Part shown: positions 37,657-46,642 of the stretch, in pieces
Layout: each line of letters opens with the position of its first letter
Position numbering within the stretch: position 1 is the first letter of the stretch
Assembly (NCBI RefSeq): GCF_039994875.1
Contig: NZ_CP121196.1
Span: 992,001 to 1,056,000 of the forward strand
DNA from: Telmatobacter sp. DSM 110680
GTDB taxonomy: Bacteria > Acidobacteriota > Terriglobia > Terriglobales > Acidobacteriaceae
Length of the DNA: 64,000 bases
Direction: 5' to 3'
The notes under the pieces: model-generated
Told to the model about the DNA's origin: nothing
Database searches by the model: none
Seen by the model: only the letters and a program-made list of their open reading frames with translations
Translations under genes and position numbers: made by a program

Positions 37657-40317
37657 ATGAGCATTTCTCCTGAAGCGATGGACGCGAACCTGGTTTTGAC
37701 TCTTGATGAAATCACCAGTCTCACGCAGGATGGCGGCAAGCCCGCCGACACCCTGATGAACGTGGTGGCACTGATCGCGTCGCGTTTTCGCACCGACGTC
37801 TGCTCCGCGTATCTGCTCGAACCGGACCGCTCCAACCTTGTTCTGGCGGCATCGGTCGGCCTTCATTCCCGCAGCATTGGTGCTCTTCGCATGCCGCTAC
37901 ACGAGGGGCTGGCTGGCCTCGTTGCCGAGCAGGTGCGACCGGTTGCCGTGGATGACGCCAGCCGTCATCCGCGATACAAGTTCTTCAAAGACTCCGGCGA
38001 AGAGGAATACCATTCCTTTCTCGGTGTGCCGCTGATTGATCGCGGCATCCTTCAAGGCGTTCTGGTTGTGCAGACCAAGGAGCCGAGAGTCTTTCGCGAC
38101 AGCGAGATCCGCATGCTCTCCGAGGCCGCCGATCAAGTTGCCCCTATTGTGAGCGAAGCGCGTACCCTTGACCGTTTTGTTGCTCCGGCGCAGCAGCGCC
38201 TGTGGGAGCTGGCACAGAACGTCTGGTGGAGCTGGGATCACGACTGTGTCAATCTCTTTCGCGACCTGAATCCCATCCGTTGGCGCCAGCTCAATCAGAA
38301 TCCCATCGCACTGCTCAACGAGATGTCGCTCAACGAGATCGAGCGTCGGGCCGCGGAACTGGTACTCCACAGCCGCATCAACTACGTCTACCGCCGGCGG
38401 CAGGAATACTTGCGAGCGGACCGAACCTGGGGCGCGGCCAATGCCGGCATTCTGCGACCACGTCCCGTTGCCTACTTCTCGGCGGAATTCGGAATGCACG
38501 AATCTCTGCCGATATATTCCGGCGGCCTCGGCGTTCTTTCCGGCGATCACATCAAGAGCGCATCCGATCTTGGCATCCCCCTGGTGGCTGTGGGGTTGTT
38601 CTACGGGCAGGGATACTTTCTGCAGCGGCTAGATGAAAAGGGCTGGCAACGCGAAGAGTACCTGCAAACGGACATCAAACAACTGCCGATGCAGCCCGCC
38701 ATTGGTCTCGATGGACAGCCGGTCGTGGTTGAAATCGCCACTCGGGGTGCCGCCATTCGCGCCAAAGTCTGGCAGATCAAGGTTGGGCGGTGCGATCTCT
38801 TTCTGCTGGATTCGAATGTTCCTGGGAACGCGCCTGAAGATCTGGAGACTACCTCGCGTCTTTACGGTGGAGATTCCCGCACCCGCATTCGGCAGGAGCT
38901 TCTGCTTGGCGTTGGCGGTTTCCGCGCTCTCAAGGCCATGGGTATCTCTCCCGGTGTGTTGCATTTGAATGAAGGTCATAGTGGATTCGCGGTCTTTGAG
39001 GCTATCCGGTCCCGAATGGAAGAAGAGGGGCTGGACTTCTACGCCGCAGCCAGCCAGATTCCGCGCGAAGTCATCTTTACGACACATACTCCCGTGCCTG
39101 CGGGCCACGACCGCTTCAGTCCCGATCTCATCGAGGAACACCTTGGGCCGCTGCGCGATCAACTTGGCATCTCCCACGATAACCTGATGGGTTTTGGCCG
39201 CGAGCATCCATCCGATCACGGCGAAACCTTCTGCATGACCGTGCTCGGCCTGAAACTTGCCCGCCGCGTCAACGCTGTCTCCTCGCTCCATGGAGAGGTG
39301 TCGCGTGCCATGTGGAAGGGTCTTTATCCTGGCCGCTCTGAAGACGCCGTTCCGATTGGCCATATCACCAACGGCGTCCATGTGCCGTCATGGCTGGCTC
39401 CGCAGATGTTTCGTCTATATGACCGCCATCTCGGAGTGGACTGGCAGAAGCGCAGCGGCTCCAAGAGCACCTGGGAAGCGATCGAGAATGTGGACGACGG
39501 TGAGCTTTGGGAGACTCATCTCAGCCTGAAGGCTCAGCTCATCGACTTCGCCCGCCGACGGCTTGTTGAGCAGGCGGAGAGACGCAAGGAGCCTTCAACG
39601 TCGCTGCATCGCTTCGGCAAGGTCTTTTCGTCGGATGCTCTCACCATTGGCTTTGCGCGTCGGTTCGCCACCTATAAGCGCGCCAACCTGCTACTGAAGG
39701 ATATAGAACGACTGGCCTCGATGGTGAACGACCCCAAGCGGCCTGTGCAGTTCCTCTTCGCGGGGAAGGCTCATCCGCATGACGAGCCCGGTAAGCGGGT
39801 GCTGCAGCAGATCGCCGAAATGATGCGCGATTCCGACTTTGCCGAAAAGTTCGTCTTCATTGAGGACTACGACATCAACGTCGGACGCCACCTTGTGCAG
39901 GGAGTCGACGTGTGGCTCAACAATCCGCGCCGTCCGCTTGAGGCTTCGGGCACCAGCGGCCAGAAAGTCGTGCTCAATGGCGGTCTCAACCTGTCTGTCC
40001 TAGATGGCTGGTGGGCGGAGGCCTACGATGGGCTCAACGGCTTCGCAATCGGCAAGGGTCGCACGCACTCCAACATGGACGTTCACGACACGCGCGACGG
40101 CGAAGATCTCTACCGCGTTCTTTCTGGCGAATTGATCCCGCTCTACTACGAGCGTGATCGCGACGGACTTCCTCGCGGCTGGATCCAGCGGATGAAGCGG
40201 ACCATTCGGACTTTGGGATGGCGTTTCAACGCTGACCGCATGGTGATGGACTATACGCAGAAGTGCTACGTGCCAGCCGCAGGTGGAACTTCAAGTGAGA
40301 TTCGCCCACTCTGCTGA
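37657..40317 (+). CDS. glucan phosphorylase (GT35) with N-terminal PtsP-like GAF domain
   Basis: An 886-residue two-domain enzyme. Residues about 17-165 form a GAF domain whose segments SRFRTDVCSAYLLEPDR, LHEGLAGLVAEQVRPV and FLGVPLIDRGILQGVLVVQT closely recall the GAF domain of PtsP (enzyme I-Ntr). From about residue 178 a complete alpha-glucan phosphorylase of the short GT35 type follows (VAYFSAEFGMHESLPIYSGGLGVLSGD; VIFTTHTPVPAGHDRF; the PLP-lysine motif ASGTSGQKVVLNGG; LSVLDGWWAEAYDG). It should release glucose-1-phosphate from glycogen or maltodextrin, with the GAF domain as a likely allosteric sensor. GGAGG lies 8-9 nt before the ATG. A second GT35 gene without GAF lies 2.1 kb downstream. 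Confidence 0.93.
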   Translation: MSISPEAMDANLVLTLDEITSLTQDGGKPADTLMNVVALIASRFRTDVCSAYLLEPDRSNLVLAASVGLHSRSIGALRMPLHEGLAGLVAEQVRPVAVDDASRHPRYKFFKDSGEEEYHSFLGVPLIDRGILQGVLVVQTKEPRVFRDSEIRMLSEAADQVAPIVSEARTLDRFVAPAQQRLWELAQNVWWSWDHDCVNLFRDLNPIRWRQLNQNPIALLNEMSLNEIERRAAELVLHSRINYVYRRRQEYLRADRTWGAANAGILRPRPVAYFSAEFGMHESLPIYSGGLGVLSGDHIKSASDLGIPLVAVGLFYGQGYFLQRLDEKGWQREEYLQTDIKQLPMQPAIGLDGQPVVVEIATRGAAIRAKVWQIKVGRCDLFLLDSNVPGNAPEDLETTSRLYGGDSRTRIRQELLLGVGGFRALKAMGISPGVLHLNEGHSGFAVFEAIRSRMEEEGLDFYAAASQIPREVIFTTHTPVPAGHDRFSPDLIEEHLGPLRDQLGISHDNLMGFGREHPSDHGETFCMTVLGLKLARRVNAVSSLHGEVSRAMWKGLYPGRSEDAVPIGHITNGVHVPSWLAPQMFRLYDRHLGVDWQKRSGSKSTWEAIENVDDGELWETHLSLKAQLIDFARRRLVEQAERRKEPSTSLHRFGKVFSSDALTIGFARRFATYKRANLLLKDIERLASMVNDPKRPVQFLFAGKAHPHDEPGKRVLQQIAEMMRDSDFAEKFVFIEDYDINVGRHLVQGVDVWLNNPRRPLEASGTSGQKVVLNGGLNLSVLDGWWAEAYDGLNGFAIGKGRTHSNMDVHDTRDGEDLYRVLSGELIPLYYERDRDGLPRGWIQRMKRTIRTLGWRFNADRMVMDYTQKCYVPAAGGTSSEIRPLC

Positions 40318-40594
40318 TATTGCGAGCGATATCAGCAGGAGCATCTCGTCGCTGTGCGGCTCACAGGTATGGTTACCGGCGGCCTCTCCTGAGGCCAATT
40401 CATTTCAGTAGCTTACAGACTCGATCTTGCACGAAAGTCTGTAAATCTACACACTTTGGGTAATGCCTTTGAAGGTTACCCAGAGCTAGACTTCCTTCCA
40501 TAGCAATTTCTCAGGGTTATCTGGTTTGAAGGCTAGGGCCTTTCCTGCCCCCACCGAACAGATAGTTCTCCAGAAACTGCTGGAGGGGACCCCG
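40311..40594 (+). ncRNA. highly structured leader or small RNA upstream of the coiled-coil gene
   Basis: Five stem-loops lie in line: 40311-40338 (10 bp, over the phosphorylase stop), 40381-40396 (GGCCTC/GAGGCC), 40413-40444 (9 bp, TTACAGACT), 40458-40481 (GGGTAA/TTACCC with an inner CCTT/AAGG), and 40568-40585 (CTCCAG/CTGGAG). The last one covers the GGAGGGG ribosome site of the next gene. Such density suggests a 5' leader that controls translation, or an independent RNA. No known riboswitch family is recognised, and no T-run follows any of the stems. Confidence 0.4.
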
Positions 40595-40960
40595 ATGAAC
40601 GTCCAGGGCTATCGCGCAGACTATTTGGCGGCACTTGAAGTGGCGCACGAAAATTTGAACACGATTTACCAGGAATGCGAGCAGCTCCAGCTCCGGAAAG
40701 AACAACTTCAAGGTGCTCTGGGAGCTCTGGAGCCTTTCCTCCTTTCTGTTAGAGCGAGCTCTTCCGAATACCATCAAACGGAACCGATTCGTGCGGAGCA
40801 GATGCCCGTTGCGCCTGAGCCGGAAGTTGCGAAGCCGTTCTTCCGCGCTATGCAGGCGCCTGAGCCGGTAGTTCCCGCGGCCTTCTCACCGATGCCTGAA
40901 GCGATTCTGGATCCTATCCAGCGCCGCATCAACAGTGCCTTGGGTCTGGCGGTCGCATAA
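40595..40960 (+). CDS. small coiled-coil protein, paralogue of the one at 49534
   Basis: A 121-residue protein. The first 50 residues (MNVQGYRADYLAALEVAHEN, then LNTIYQECEQLQLRKEQLQGALGALEPFL) form one amphipathic helix suited to a coiled coil; the remainder is Pro/Glu-rich with a short amphipathic end (LDPIQRRINSALGLAVA). The same pattern, Y-x3-Y-x2-A-[LM] then L-x2-I, L-x3-K-x-Q and L-x-[AP]-[FL], appears in the 55-residue protein at 49534-49701. The start is fixed by GGAGGGG 6-7 nt before ATG 40595; an upstream in-frame start at 40526 is less likely. A strong terminator follows. Function unknown. Confidence 0.7.
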   Translation: MNVQGYRADYLAALEVAHENLNTIYQECEQLQLRKEQLQGALGALEPFLLSVRASSSEYHQTEPIRAEQMPVAPEPEVAKPFFRAMQAPEPVVPAAFSPMPEAILDPIQRRINSALGLAVA

Positions 40961-41012
40961 GTCCCCGCAGCTCCCCGCCTGAGATCAAGGCATCGGTACT
41001 CGTTTCATAATC

Positions 41013-41046
41013 AAGCCCCATGCATTCAATTTGCATGGGGCTTTTT
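41013..41046 (+). terminator. Rho-independent terminator
   Basis: A perfect 12-bp stem (AAGCCCCATGCA, loop TTCAATT) runs into five T. It lies 52 bp past the small coiled-coil gene and makes that gene, with its leader, a separate transcript end. Confidence 0.92.
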
Positions 41047-41066
41047 AGCTGCGCAATGAACGCCAT

Positions 41067-41086
41067 TGATCTCTGCGCAGAGATCA
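41067..41086. promoter_or_regulatory. 20-bp perfect palindrome, candidate operator
   Basis: TGATCTCTGC followed by its exact complement, located 67 bp before the ATG of the polytopic membrane protein and just after a terminator. Perfect 20-bp dyads without a loop are typical of dimeric regulator sites. The regulator is unknown. Confidence 0.4.
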
Positions 41087-41153
41087 CGAATACACCCCCT
41101 GGTGAAGAAAAATCACCTTGATCGAAGTGTTCGCTGTAATCTGGGTTCATCCG

Positions 41154-42350
41154 ATGAATTCTACTGTCTCGTCCAACACCCCTCTGTCTTCCATGGGGGC
41201 CCCTGATCTTCCGCTTGAGTTGTCAATTCAAATACGGCCCGAGCTTGCGTCCTTTGGTACCGGCAACTCGCGGCTGCACCATCAAGTATGCCTGTTCATC
41301 TTGTTTGTCCTGGTATCGGCGTCTGCCTTTAGCGCCTTTTATGAAAAGTGGCACTTCCGCGAGCCGGGTTCACGCGGCACTGATTTGATCGCTGAATTTG
41401 ATCGCATGATCGACGGCACTGCCAACCGGCCCTATGTGTACCGCCAACTCCTGCCTGACACTGCGAACTGGATGGTCCGCGCGCTGCCGGTGGAAACCAT
41501 CGGACGCTACGTATCCCTGCGCGCGAGGGATAAAATCAGCGATGCTCTTAATCTGCGCGGCAAGAAGTATCCGATTCAGTACGTGATCATCTACATCGCA
41601 ACTTATCTTTCTGCGTTGCTTGCCACTTTTTTTCTTTATCGAGTGGGCAGGGCGGCGAAGCTACCCGAGCCAGCGGCGGTCTTTACAGCGGTCGTCTTCA
41701 TGTTGATTTTCCCGCTCGTCGGAGTGAAGGGTGGCTACTTCTTTGACTTTCCAGAACTGCTATTCATGGCGGTAGCTGCCTGGATGGCCCTGGAACTGGA
41801 CTGGTGGTGGATCATCCCGATTGCCGCGCTGGGAACATGGAATAAGGAATCATTTCTGCTTTTCATGTTTACGCTGTATCCGCTTTTCCGCCGTCGCTAC
41901 TCGCGCGTCACTTCGCTGATCGGCGTGGGGGTCTTGGTGTTGGTGTGCGCCGTGGTCTATCTTCCGATTCGCCTCTACTATGCGCACAACACCGGGGGAA
42001 CCGTCGAATGGCATTTGGGCGAACAAGTCACATTCTTGCTGCATCCCCTTCTGGTCGATAACCTGATCGACAGAACTTACGATTTGATGTTCCCTGCCTT
42101 CAGCAGCTTGATTCCGTTTGCGATCTTGGTGTGGACGGTCTGGAGAGGCTGGCGCCTTCTTCCTGTGTGGGCGAAGCGTCACGCTCAAATCGCCGCTGCC
42201 ATCAACGTTCCTCTTTACCTGTTGTTCTGCATGCCCGGCGAATTTCGCGACTTGAGTATGCTTTTCATTTCATTTCTTCTCATTCTCGCCGTCAATTTGC
42301 AGCAGTGGATCGATGCCAATAGTTCGAGACCCGTTCAATCTTTAGCATAG
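41154..42350 (+). CDS. polytopic membrane protein, possibly GT-C-like
   Basis: A 398-residue protein with about nine hydrophobic segments, starting near residue 43 (VCLFILFVLVSASAFSAFY) and ending near the C-terminus (LSMLFISFLLILAVNL). A large loop after TM1 (EFDRMIDGTANRPYVYRQLLPDTANWMVRALP) contains conserved-looking acidic and Arg residues, as in the first extracytoplasmic loop of GT-C glycosyltransferases, but no definite family motif is seen. ATG 41154 is chosen over TTG 41118. It is convergent with the second glucan phosphorylase. Function not assigned. Confidence 0.65.
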   Translation: MNSTVSSNTPLSSMGAPDLPLELSIQIRPELASFGTGNSRLHHQVCLFILFVLVSASAFSAFYEKWHFREPGSRGTDLIAEFDRMIDGTANRPYVYRQLLPDTANWMVRALPVETIGRYVSLRARDKISDALNLRGKKYPIQYVIIYIATYLSALLATFFLYRVGRAAKLPEPAAVFTAVVFMLIFPLVGVKGGYFFDFPELLFMAVAAWMALELDWWWIIPIAALGTWNKESFLLFMFTLYPLFRRRYSRVTSLIGVGVLVLVCAVVYLPIRLYYAHNTGGTVEWHLGEQVTFLLHPLLVDNLIDRTYDLMFPAFSSLIPFAILVWTVWRGWRLLPVWAKRHAQIAAAINVPLYLLFCMPGEFRDLSMLFISFLLILAVNLQQWIDANSSRPVQSLA

Positions 42351-42401
42351 GTGTGATTGCAGCTACGGCACGGCCGAAAGCTTCAGAGAAGACATCAAAG
42401 A

Positions 42402-42432
42402 GAAAAGGGTGAGTCGGCTGGCCGATTCACCC
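42402..42432 (-). terminator. terminator of the second glucan phosphorylase gene
   Basis: An 11-bp stem with one G-U pair (GGGTGAATCGG on the minus strand) is followed by TTTTCTCTTT, 24 nt past the leftward stop. A TGTTTTCG tract on the plus side may let it serve the convergent membrane-protein gene too. Confidence 0.75.
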
Positions 42433-42455
42433 TCATGTTTTCGCTTACGCAGGTT

Positions 42456-44219
42456 CTAATTTGCGTATGCGGGATCTTCTACTTTGACTTGCTCGATCAG
42501 TTTATGCGGGTAGTAAGAGTTGCGCGTGTACTGCTTCACCATGCGATTGGTGTTGAAGTAAGAACCGTTGAATGCGAGAGTCGTACGCATGATGCGGGCC
42601 CACTTCTCGGGTTCACTGCGATAGAGGGGTACCACTGCATTTTCCAGTTTGAGATAAAGACTCTCGGCTTCTTCTGCATCGTTCGCGCCATCTTCAATCG
42701 CCCACCCGGTCACGCCTTCGATGCAACCCTCGATCCACCAGCCATCCAAAATCGACAGGCTTGGTACACCATTCAAAGCAGCCTTCATCCCGCTGGTGCC
42801 CGATGCTTCATATGGCCGACGGGGAGTGTTGACCCAGACGTCCACGCCTGCGGTCAGCAATGCACCAAGATCCCACGCATAGTTTTCGAGATACACAATG
42901 CGAAGCATGTCGTTGGACAATTTGCTTGCTGTTTCAATCACGTTGTGGATGAGCGCTTTGCCGGGTTCATCGGCTGGATGCGCCTTGCCCGCGTATAGAA
43001 TCTGCAGTCCGCCCGCCTGGTTTGCGATCTTCAGCAGGCGTTCCGGATCCGTGAACATCAGGCTTGCGCGCTTGTATGTAGCCGCGCGTCGTGCAAATCC
43101 CAGCGTGAGCACATTGGGATTCAGGACCAGCCCGGTGCGTGTCGCGACCTCGGTGAGTAAGCCTTCTTTTGCGCGGCGATGCGCTTTAAGAATCTCCTGC
43201 TCGGGCAGGTCGATAGCATTGCGGAGGTTCAGATTGTCGCGCCGCCACGACGGAATCTGTACGTCGAGCATCTGTTGCACAGGTTCTGAGACCCATGTGG
43301 GAGCATGCACGCCGTTGGTGATCGAATCAATCTGGTACTGCGGAAACATCGCGCGCGAAACCTTGCCGTGCTGCATGGCCACTCCATTCGCGTAGCGCGA
43401 AAAACGCAGTGCCAGCAAAGTCATATTCAGCAAGCCATTTTCGAATACTCCGAGTTTCTCGAGGCGCGCAGTTCGCTCGCCGCCGAGAATCCTGATGGCT
43501 TGTTCAGTAGAAAAGCGATCGTGCCCAGCCGGCACCGGCGTATGCGTTGTGAAGACGCACTTGTTGCGCACTTGCAAAAGGTCGGCTTCGGTGGGGGAAT
43601 TCAACGGCCCGCCACCCATCTCGCTTTCGAGCAACGCAAGTGTCAGCAAGGCAGCGTGACCTTCGTTCATGTGGTAGACGTTTACAGTCAGCCCGAGCGC
43701 ATTGGCCATGCGTGCACCGCCGAGTCCGAGAACGATCTCCTGCTGTAAGCGATAGTTGGTGTCGCCGCCGTAGAGATGATCGGTCAGACCGCGATCCCAG
43801 CCGGAATTGCCATCGAGATCGGTGTCGAGCAGGTAGATCGGCACGATGTGACCATATCGCCCTTCGAGATCATAACGCCATGCACGTACCGTCACGTCGC
43901 GGCCTTCTACCGAGACGCGGATTCGTGCTGTCTCTTCCGTGCAGAATTCCGCCGGATTCCACGGCTGCATTTCCTCGGTCTGATCCCCGGACTGATTCAG
44001 ATGCTGTTGGAAATATCCTTTGCGGTGTACCAGGGAAAAAGCGACCAGGGGAACGCCAAGATCGGCTGCTGAACGCAATGTGTCACCGGCCAGCATTCCC
44101 AATCCACCGGAGTAGGTGGGCATCCCGCGGTTGATCGCGATTTCCATCGAGAAGTACGCGACCAGTCCGTTCGCTGGGGTGGTTTCATAAGAGAAGGGTT
44201 TCGTTGAATTCAGTTGCAT
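42456..44219 (-). CDS. alpha-glucan phosphorylase (short GT35 type)
   Basis: A 587-residue PLP enzyme that should phosphorolyse alpha-1,4-glucans to glucose-1-phosphate. Motifs: VAYFSMEIAINRGMPTYSGGLGMLAGDTLRSAADLG, CVFTTHTPVPAGHDRF, LTLGFARRAATYKRASL, and the PLP-lysine segment EASGTSGMKAALNGVPSLSILDGWW. It lacks the GAF domain and the N-terminal helical domain present in the other copy at 37657-40317 and diverges clearly from it in sequence, so the two are likely to differ in substrate or control. A terminator follows. It is 248 bp from galK on the same strand and may have its own promoter. Confidence 0.94.
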   Translation of the reverse strand: MQLNSTKPFSYETTPANGLVAYFSMEIAINRGMPTYSGGLGMLAGDTLRSAADLGVPLVAFSLVHRKGYFQQHLNQSGDQTEEMQPWNPAEFCTEETARIRVSVEGRDVTVRAWRYDLEGRYGHIVPIYLLDTDLDGNSGWDRGLTDHLYGGDTNYRLQQEIVLGLGGARMANALGLTVNVYHMNEGHAALLTLALLESEMGGGPLNSPTEADLLQVRNKCVFTTHTPVPAGHDRFSTEQAIRILGGERTARLEKLGVFENGLLNMTLLALRFSRYANGVAMQHGKVSRAMFPQYQIDSITNGVHAPTWVSEPVQQMLDVQIPSWRRDNLNLRNAIDLPEQEILKAHRRAKEGLLTEVATRTGLVLNPNVLTLGFARRAATYKRASLMFTDPERLLKIANQAGGLQILYAGKAHPADEPGKALIHNVIETASKLSNDMLRIVYLENYAWDLGALLTAGVDVWVNTPRRPYEASGTSGMKAALNGVPSLSILDGWWIEGCIEGVTGWAIEDGANDAEEAESLYLKLENAVVPLYRSEPEKWARIMRTTLAFNGSYFNTNRMVKQYTRNSYYPHKLIEQVKVEDPAYAN

Positions 44220-44467
44220 CCTCTACATCTCTCTGCGGCGCTCGCAATGGCTACAAAATTGAAGTTAAAAACTCAACTTGCCGCTGGGTAAAGAAATTCC
44301 CATCACGGTCTCGTGTCGGCGAAAAATTGAAAGCCTATTGAAGATTCTAACAAGGAACGACGTTTTGACTAGGCCGATGCATCGGGAGCGGGGTAACTTC
44401 GGAGAGCCAATTTCCACCGCATGGTAACTAGGATGCAGTCAGCCGTATTCGGGAAAACCAATTTCTC

Positions 44468-45637
44468 TTAATGCGAGAAACTCGCGACAATTTTGTGCGC
44501 TCCGCTTGAAGCGTGGCAAATGTGAATCTGCGGAACAATACCCGTTTCACTCGCGTAACTTGCAGCCAGCGCCTTTGCAAATTCTTGCGCTCTGCCTTGC
44601 TCCACGAGGTTGATTGTGCAGCCGCCAAACCCTCCTCCGGTCAAGCGAGCGCCGATCAAACCAGGAAGGTTGTGCGCCAGCATTACCATTGTGTCTGCTT
44701 CCGCGCAGCTGGCCTCGAAATCGAAGCTGTAGCTTGCATGAGCTTCAGACATCAATCTCCCCAATTCCTTCAGATCGTGACGAATCAATGCATCCGCAGC
44801 AGCTACAGTACGCGTATTTTCGGTGATGACGTGGCGTGCGCGCTTCAGTGCATTCGGGCTCATCTCTGTGCCCCACTTGTCCAGATCGTCTACCGTGGCA
44901 TCGCGAAGGAAGCGCACTTCGGGGCGATGACGGGCAATCACCGCGGCGGCTTCCTCAACTTCGGCTCTGCGTGACGTGTACTCGCCGCCAGCCACGGAGT
45001 GTTTGACCATGGTGTTTGCAATCACCAGTGCAACACTGGCCGGAATTGGCGCCAGCTTGAAACTAAGATCGCGACAATCCAGGAGCAGCGCATGATTCGC
45101 CGCGCCGTTTGCAGAGATGAACTGATCCATGATGCCGCAGTTTGCACCGACGAATTCGTTCTCAGCGCGCTGGCACAACCGCGCCAGTTGCGGCCGCGGA
45201 TAATCAATATCAAGCAGCGATGTGACTGCGAGGGCCGTTGCTACTTCGACTGCGGCTGAACTTGACAGTCCCGATCCTAGTGGCACATCGCCGAGCATAC
45301 TCAAACTCAAGCCGGGAATGCGATGTCCTTCGCCAGCGAGAATCGCGATCACGCCGAGCGGATAGTCACTCCAATCCTTGCCGCCGTGTTTCGGCAGCGA
45401 CGCCGCATCAAACGTGCGCTCTTCCTTGAAATTTTCGGAATAGATGATGATCTTGTCATCATCGCGCGGAGAGATTGCGGCGAGCGTGGCGAAGTCGATG
45501 GCCGCAGGCATGACGAATCCCTCAGCATAATCGGTGTGTTCGCCAATCAGGTTAACGCGGCCCGGCGCTGCAAAGATCTCCGGTTCATACTTAAAGCGAC
45601 TCACGTGCAAGGAACGCAATACCTCAGGATCATGCAT
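44468..45637 (-). CDS. galK: galactokinase
   Basis: GHMP kinase of 389 residues that phosphorylates alpha-D-galactose at C1. The galactokinase signature GRVNLIGEHTDYAEGFVMPAAI is at about residues 26-47, the GHMP ATP motif PLGSGLSSSAAVEVA mid-protein, and the C-terminal LTGGGFGGCTINLV. The catalytic Asp lies in NCGIMDQFISANG. It is the last gene of the decarboxylase-epimerase-galK operon, 6 bp after the epimerase stop, with GAGAGATGA upstream. galT and galE are not in the window. Confidence 0.96.
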   Translation of the reverse strand: MHDPEVLRSLHVSRFKYEPEIFAAPGRVNLIGEHTDYAEGFVMPAAIDFATLAAISPRDDDKIIIYSENFKEERTFDAASLPKHGGKDWSDYPLGVIAILAGEGHRIPGLSLSMLGDVPLGSGLSSSAAVEVATALAVTSLLDIDYPRPQLARLCQRAENEFVGANCGIMDQFISANGAANHALLLDCRDLSFKLAPIPASVALVIANTMVKHSVAGGEYTSRRAEVEEAAAVIARHRPEVRFLRDATVDDLDKWGTEMSPNALKRARHVITENTRTVAAADALIRHDLKELGRLMSEAHASYSFDFEASCAEADTMVMLAHNLPGLIGARLTGGGFGGCTINLVEQGRAQEFAKALAASYASETGIVPQIHICHASSGAHKIVASFSH

Positions 45638-45643
45638 TGTTGT

Positions 45644-46639
45644 TCATCTCTCAATTGTTGAGATTTCGACGCCCATCATCCACGAAACCGATTCGCCCGG
45701 TGCGAGTGAGCGCGACCATGGCCCCGTGACAGCCAAAGAATCCACCGGCGCGGTCGCCGGCTCCAGCGCAACGCAAACTTGTTTGGGTCCCGGCCCCTCG
45801 GGCCATCCACCGTAGCAAATCCAGAGTCCCAGATAAGGTGTCGCGATCGCGTCGAAGTTAACGCGGATGCGTAATCCGGCCGACGGCCGCTCTAGCGCAC
45901 ACCAGTTCTCGGATGCACCCAGCGGCCCGGCAAAGAGCTTGTCTCCTATGCCTGAATCAGGTGCCTCAACAAGACTTAAGTCGGCACTGTTGCCATCCGC
46001 AAGCTTTGCTATCGGCCATGTGATTGTATCGCCGCCTTTTCCCAGGCGATTGTCACCTGAGCCTTCGAGGCGCAGCGACTTGATCGACTCTGGTAGAACG
46101 ATGCGATCCCCATTTTCGACAGCAAACAACGGATGCGCCGCCCAAGACCACGGGACGCTGTTGGAGCTTGTGTTCACCAACCTATAGTGGAGCTTCATAC
46201 GCCAGCACTTGCCGGCCTCTATCAACTCGATCTTCCGCTCCAACTCCAACGGCAGCGAGAAGCACTTGCCAATCAAGGTGGCAGATCCGTCCGCCGTGTT
46301 TCCCGTCCCCTGTTCCCTATTCCCTGATCCCTGCCGTTGCCACTCCACCCGCCACAAATCCCCATGATCTGGAATCTCGGCTGTCCCCGCTTCTGTCCTC
46401 ACCCGACAAGCAGCCACTGAAGGCAAGCATTCATCCCACCCGCTGGCATCGGCTGCATCAAAGGTCATCGCCCTGCTTCGCGGGGCAATCGGCGCCAAGG
46501 GGGCCTGCAGGAGTTCGCGCTCCCCGATGCGAATCGACGCAATTTTGCCACCAAACTGAGGGAGGATCGTTACGATACAAGCGCCAGCCTGCATGAGAAC
46601 GTTTTCAATTTTGGCGGCGTAAGTTACAGATTCCGCCAT
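45644..46639 (-). CDS. aldose 1-epimerase-like protein
   Basis: A galactose-mutarotase-fold protein of 331 residues: FGGKIASIRIGERELLQAP, GWDECLPSV, DHGDLWRVEW with the substrate-binding His, AAHPLFAVENGD, and a C-terminal CVALEPATAPVDSL with the likely general-base Glu. It should interconvert alpha and beta aldohexose anomers, which suits its place between galK and a decarboxylase. A short in-frame low-complexity insert (GSGNREQGTGN, about residues 107-117) comes from a degenerate TTCCCT-type DNA repeat and is probably a surface loop. Its ATG is 3 bp past the decarboxylase stop. Confidence 0.88.
   Translation of the reverse strand: MAESVTYAAKIENVLMQAGACIVTILPQFGGKIASIRIGERELLQAPLAPIAPRSRAMTFDAADASGWDECLPSVAACRVRTEAGTAEIPDHGDLWRVEWQRQGSGNREQGTGNTADGSATLIGKCFSLPLELERKIELIEAGKCWRMKLHYRLVNTSSNSVPWSWAAHPLFAVENGDRIVLPESIKSLRLEGSGDNRLGKGGDTITWPIAKLADGNSADLSLVEAPDSGIGDKLFAGPLGASENWCALERPSAGLRIRVNFDAIATPYLGLWICYGGWPEGPGPKQVCVALEPATAPVDSLAVTGPWSRSLAPGESVSWMMGVEISTIER
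46301..46333. repeat. degenerate heptamer repeat inside the epimerase gene
   Basis: About five tandem copies of a TCCC-N3 unit (TCCCGTC, CCCTGT, TCCCTAT, TCCCTGA, TCCCTG). On the coding strand this reads as CAGGGA-type units and encodes the Gly/Asn/Gln-rich insert. Slippage of such repeats is a likely source of length variation. Confidence 0.6.
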
Positions 46640-46642
46640 TGT

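Noticed and set aside
40526..40594. Upstream extension of the small coiled-coil gene
   Set aside because: The internal ATG has an excellent ribosome site and marks the start of the conserved helix; the extension overlaps a stem-loop.
42357..42998. 213-codon plus-strand frame over the second glucan phosphorylase
   Set aside because: Antisense of a well-supported gene and spans its terminator.
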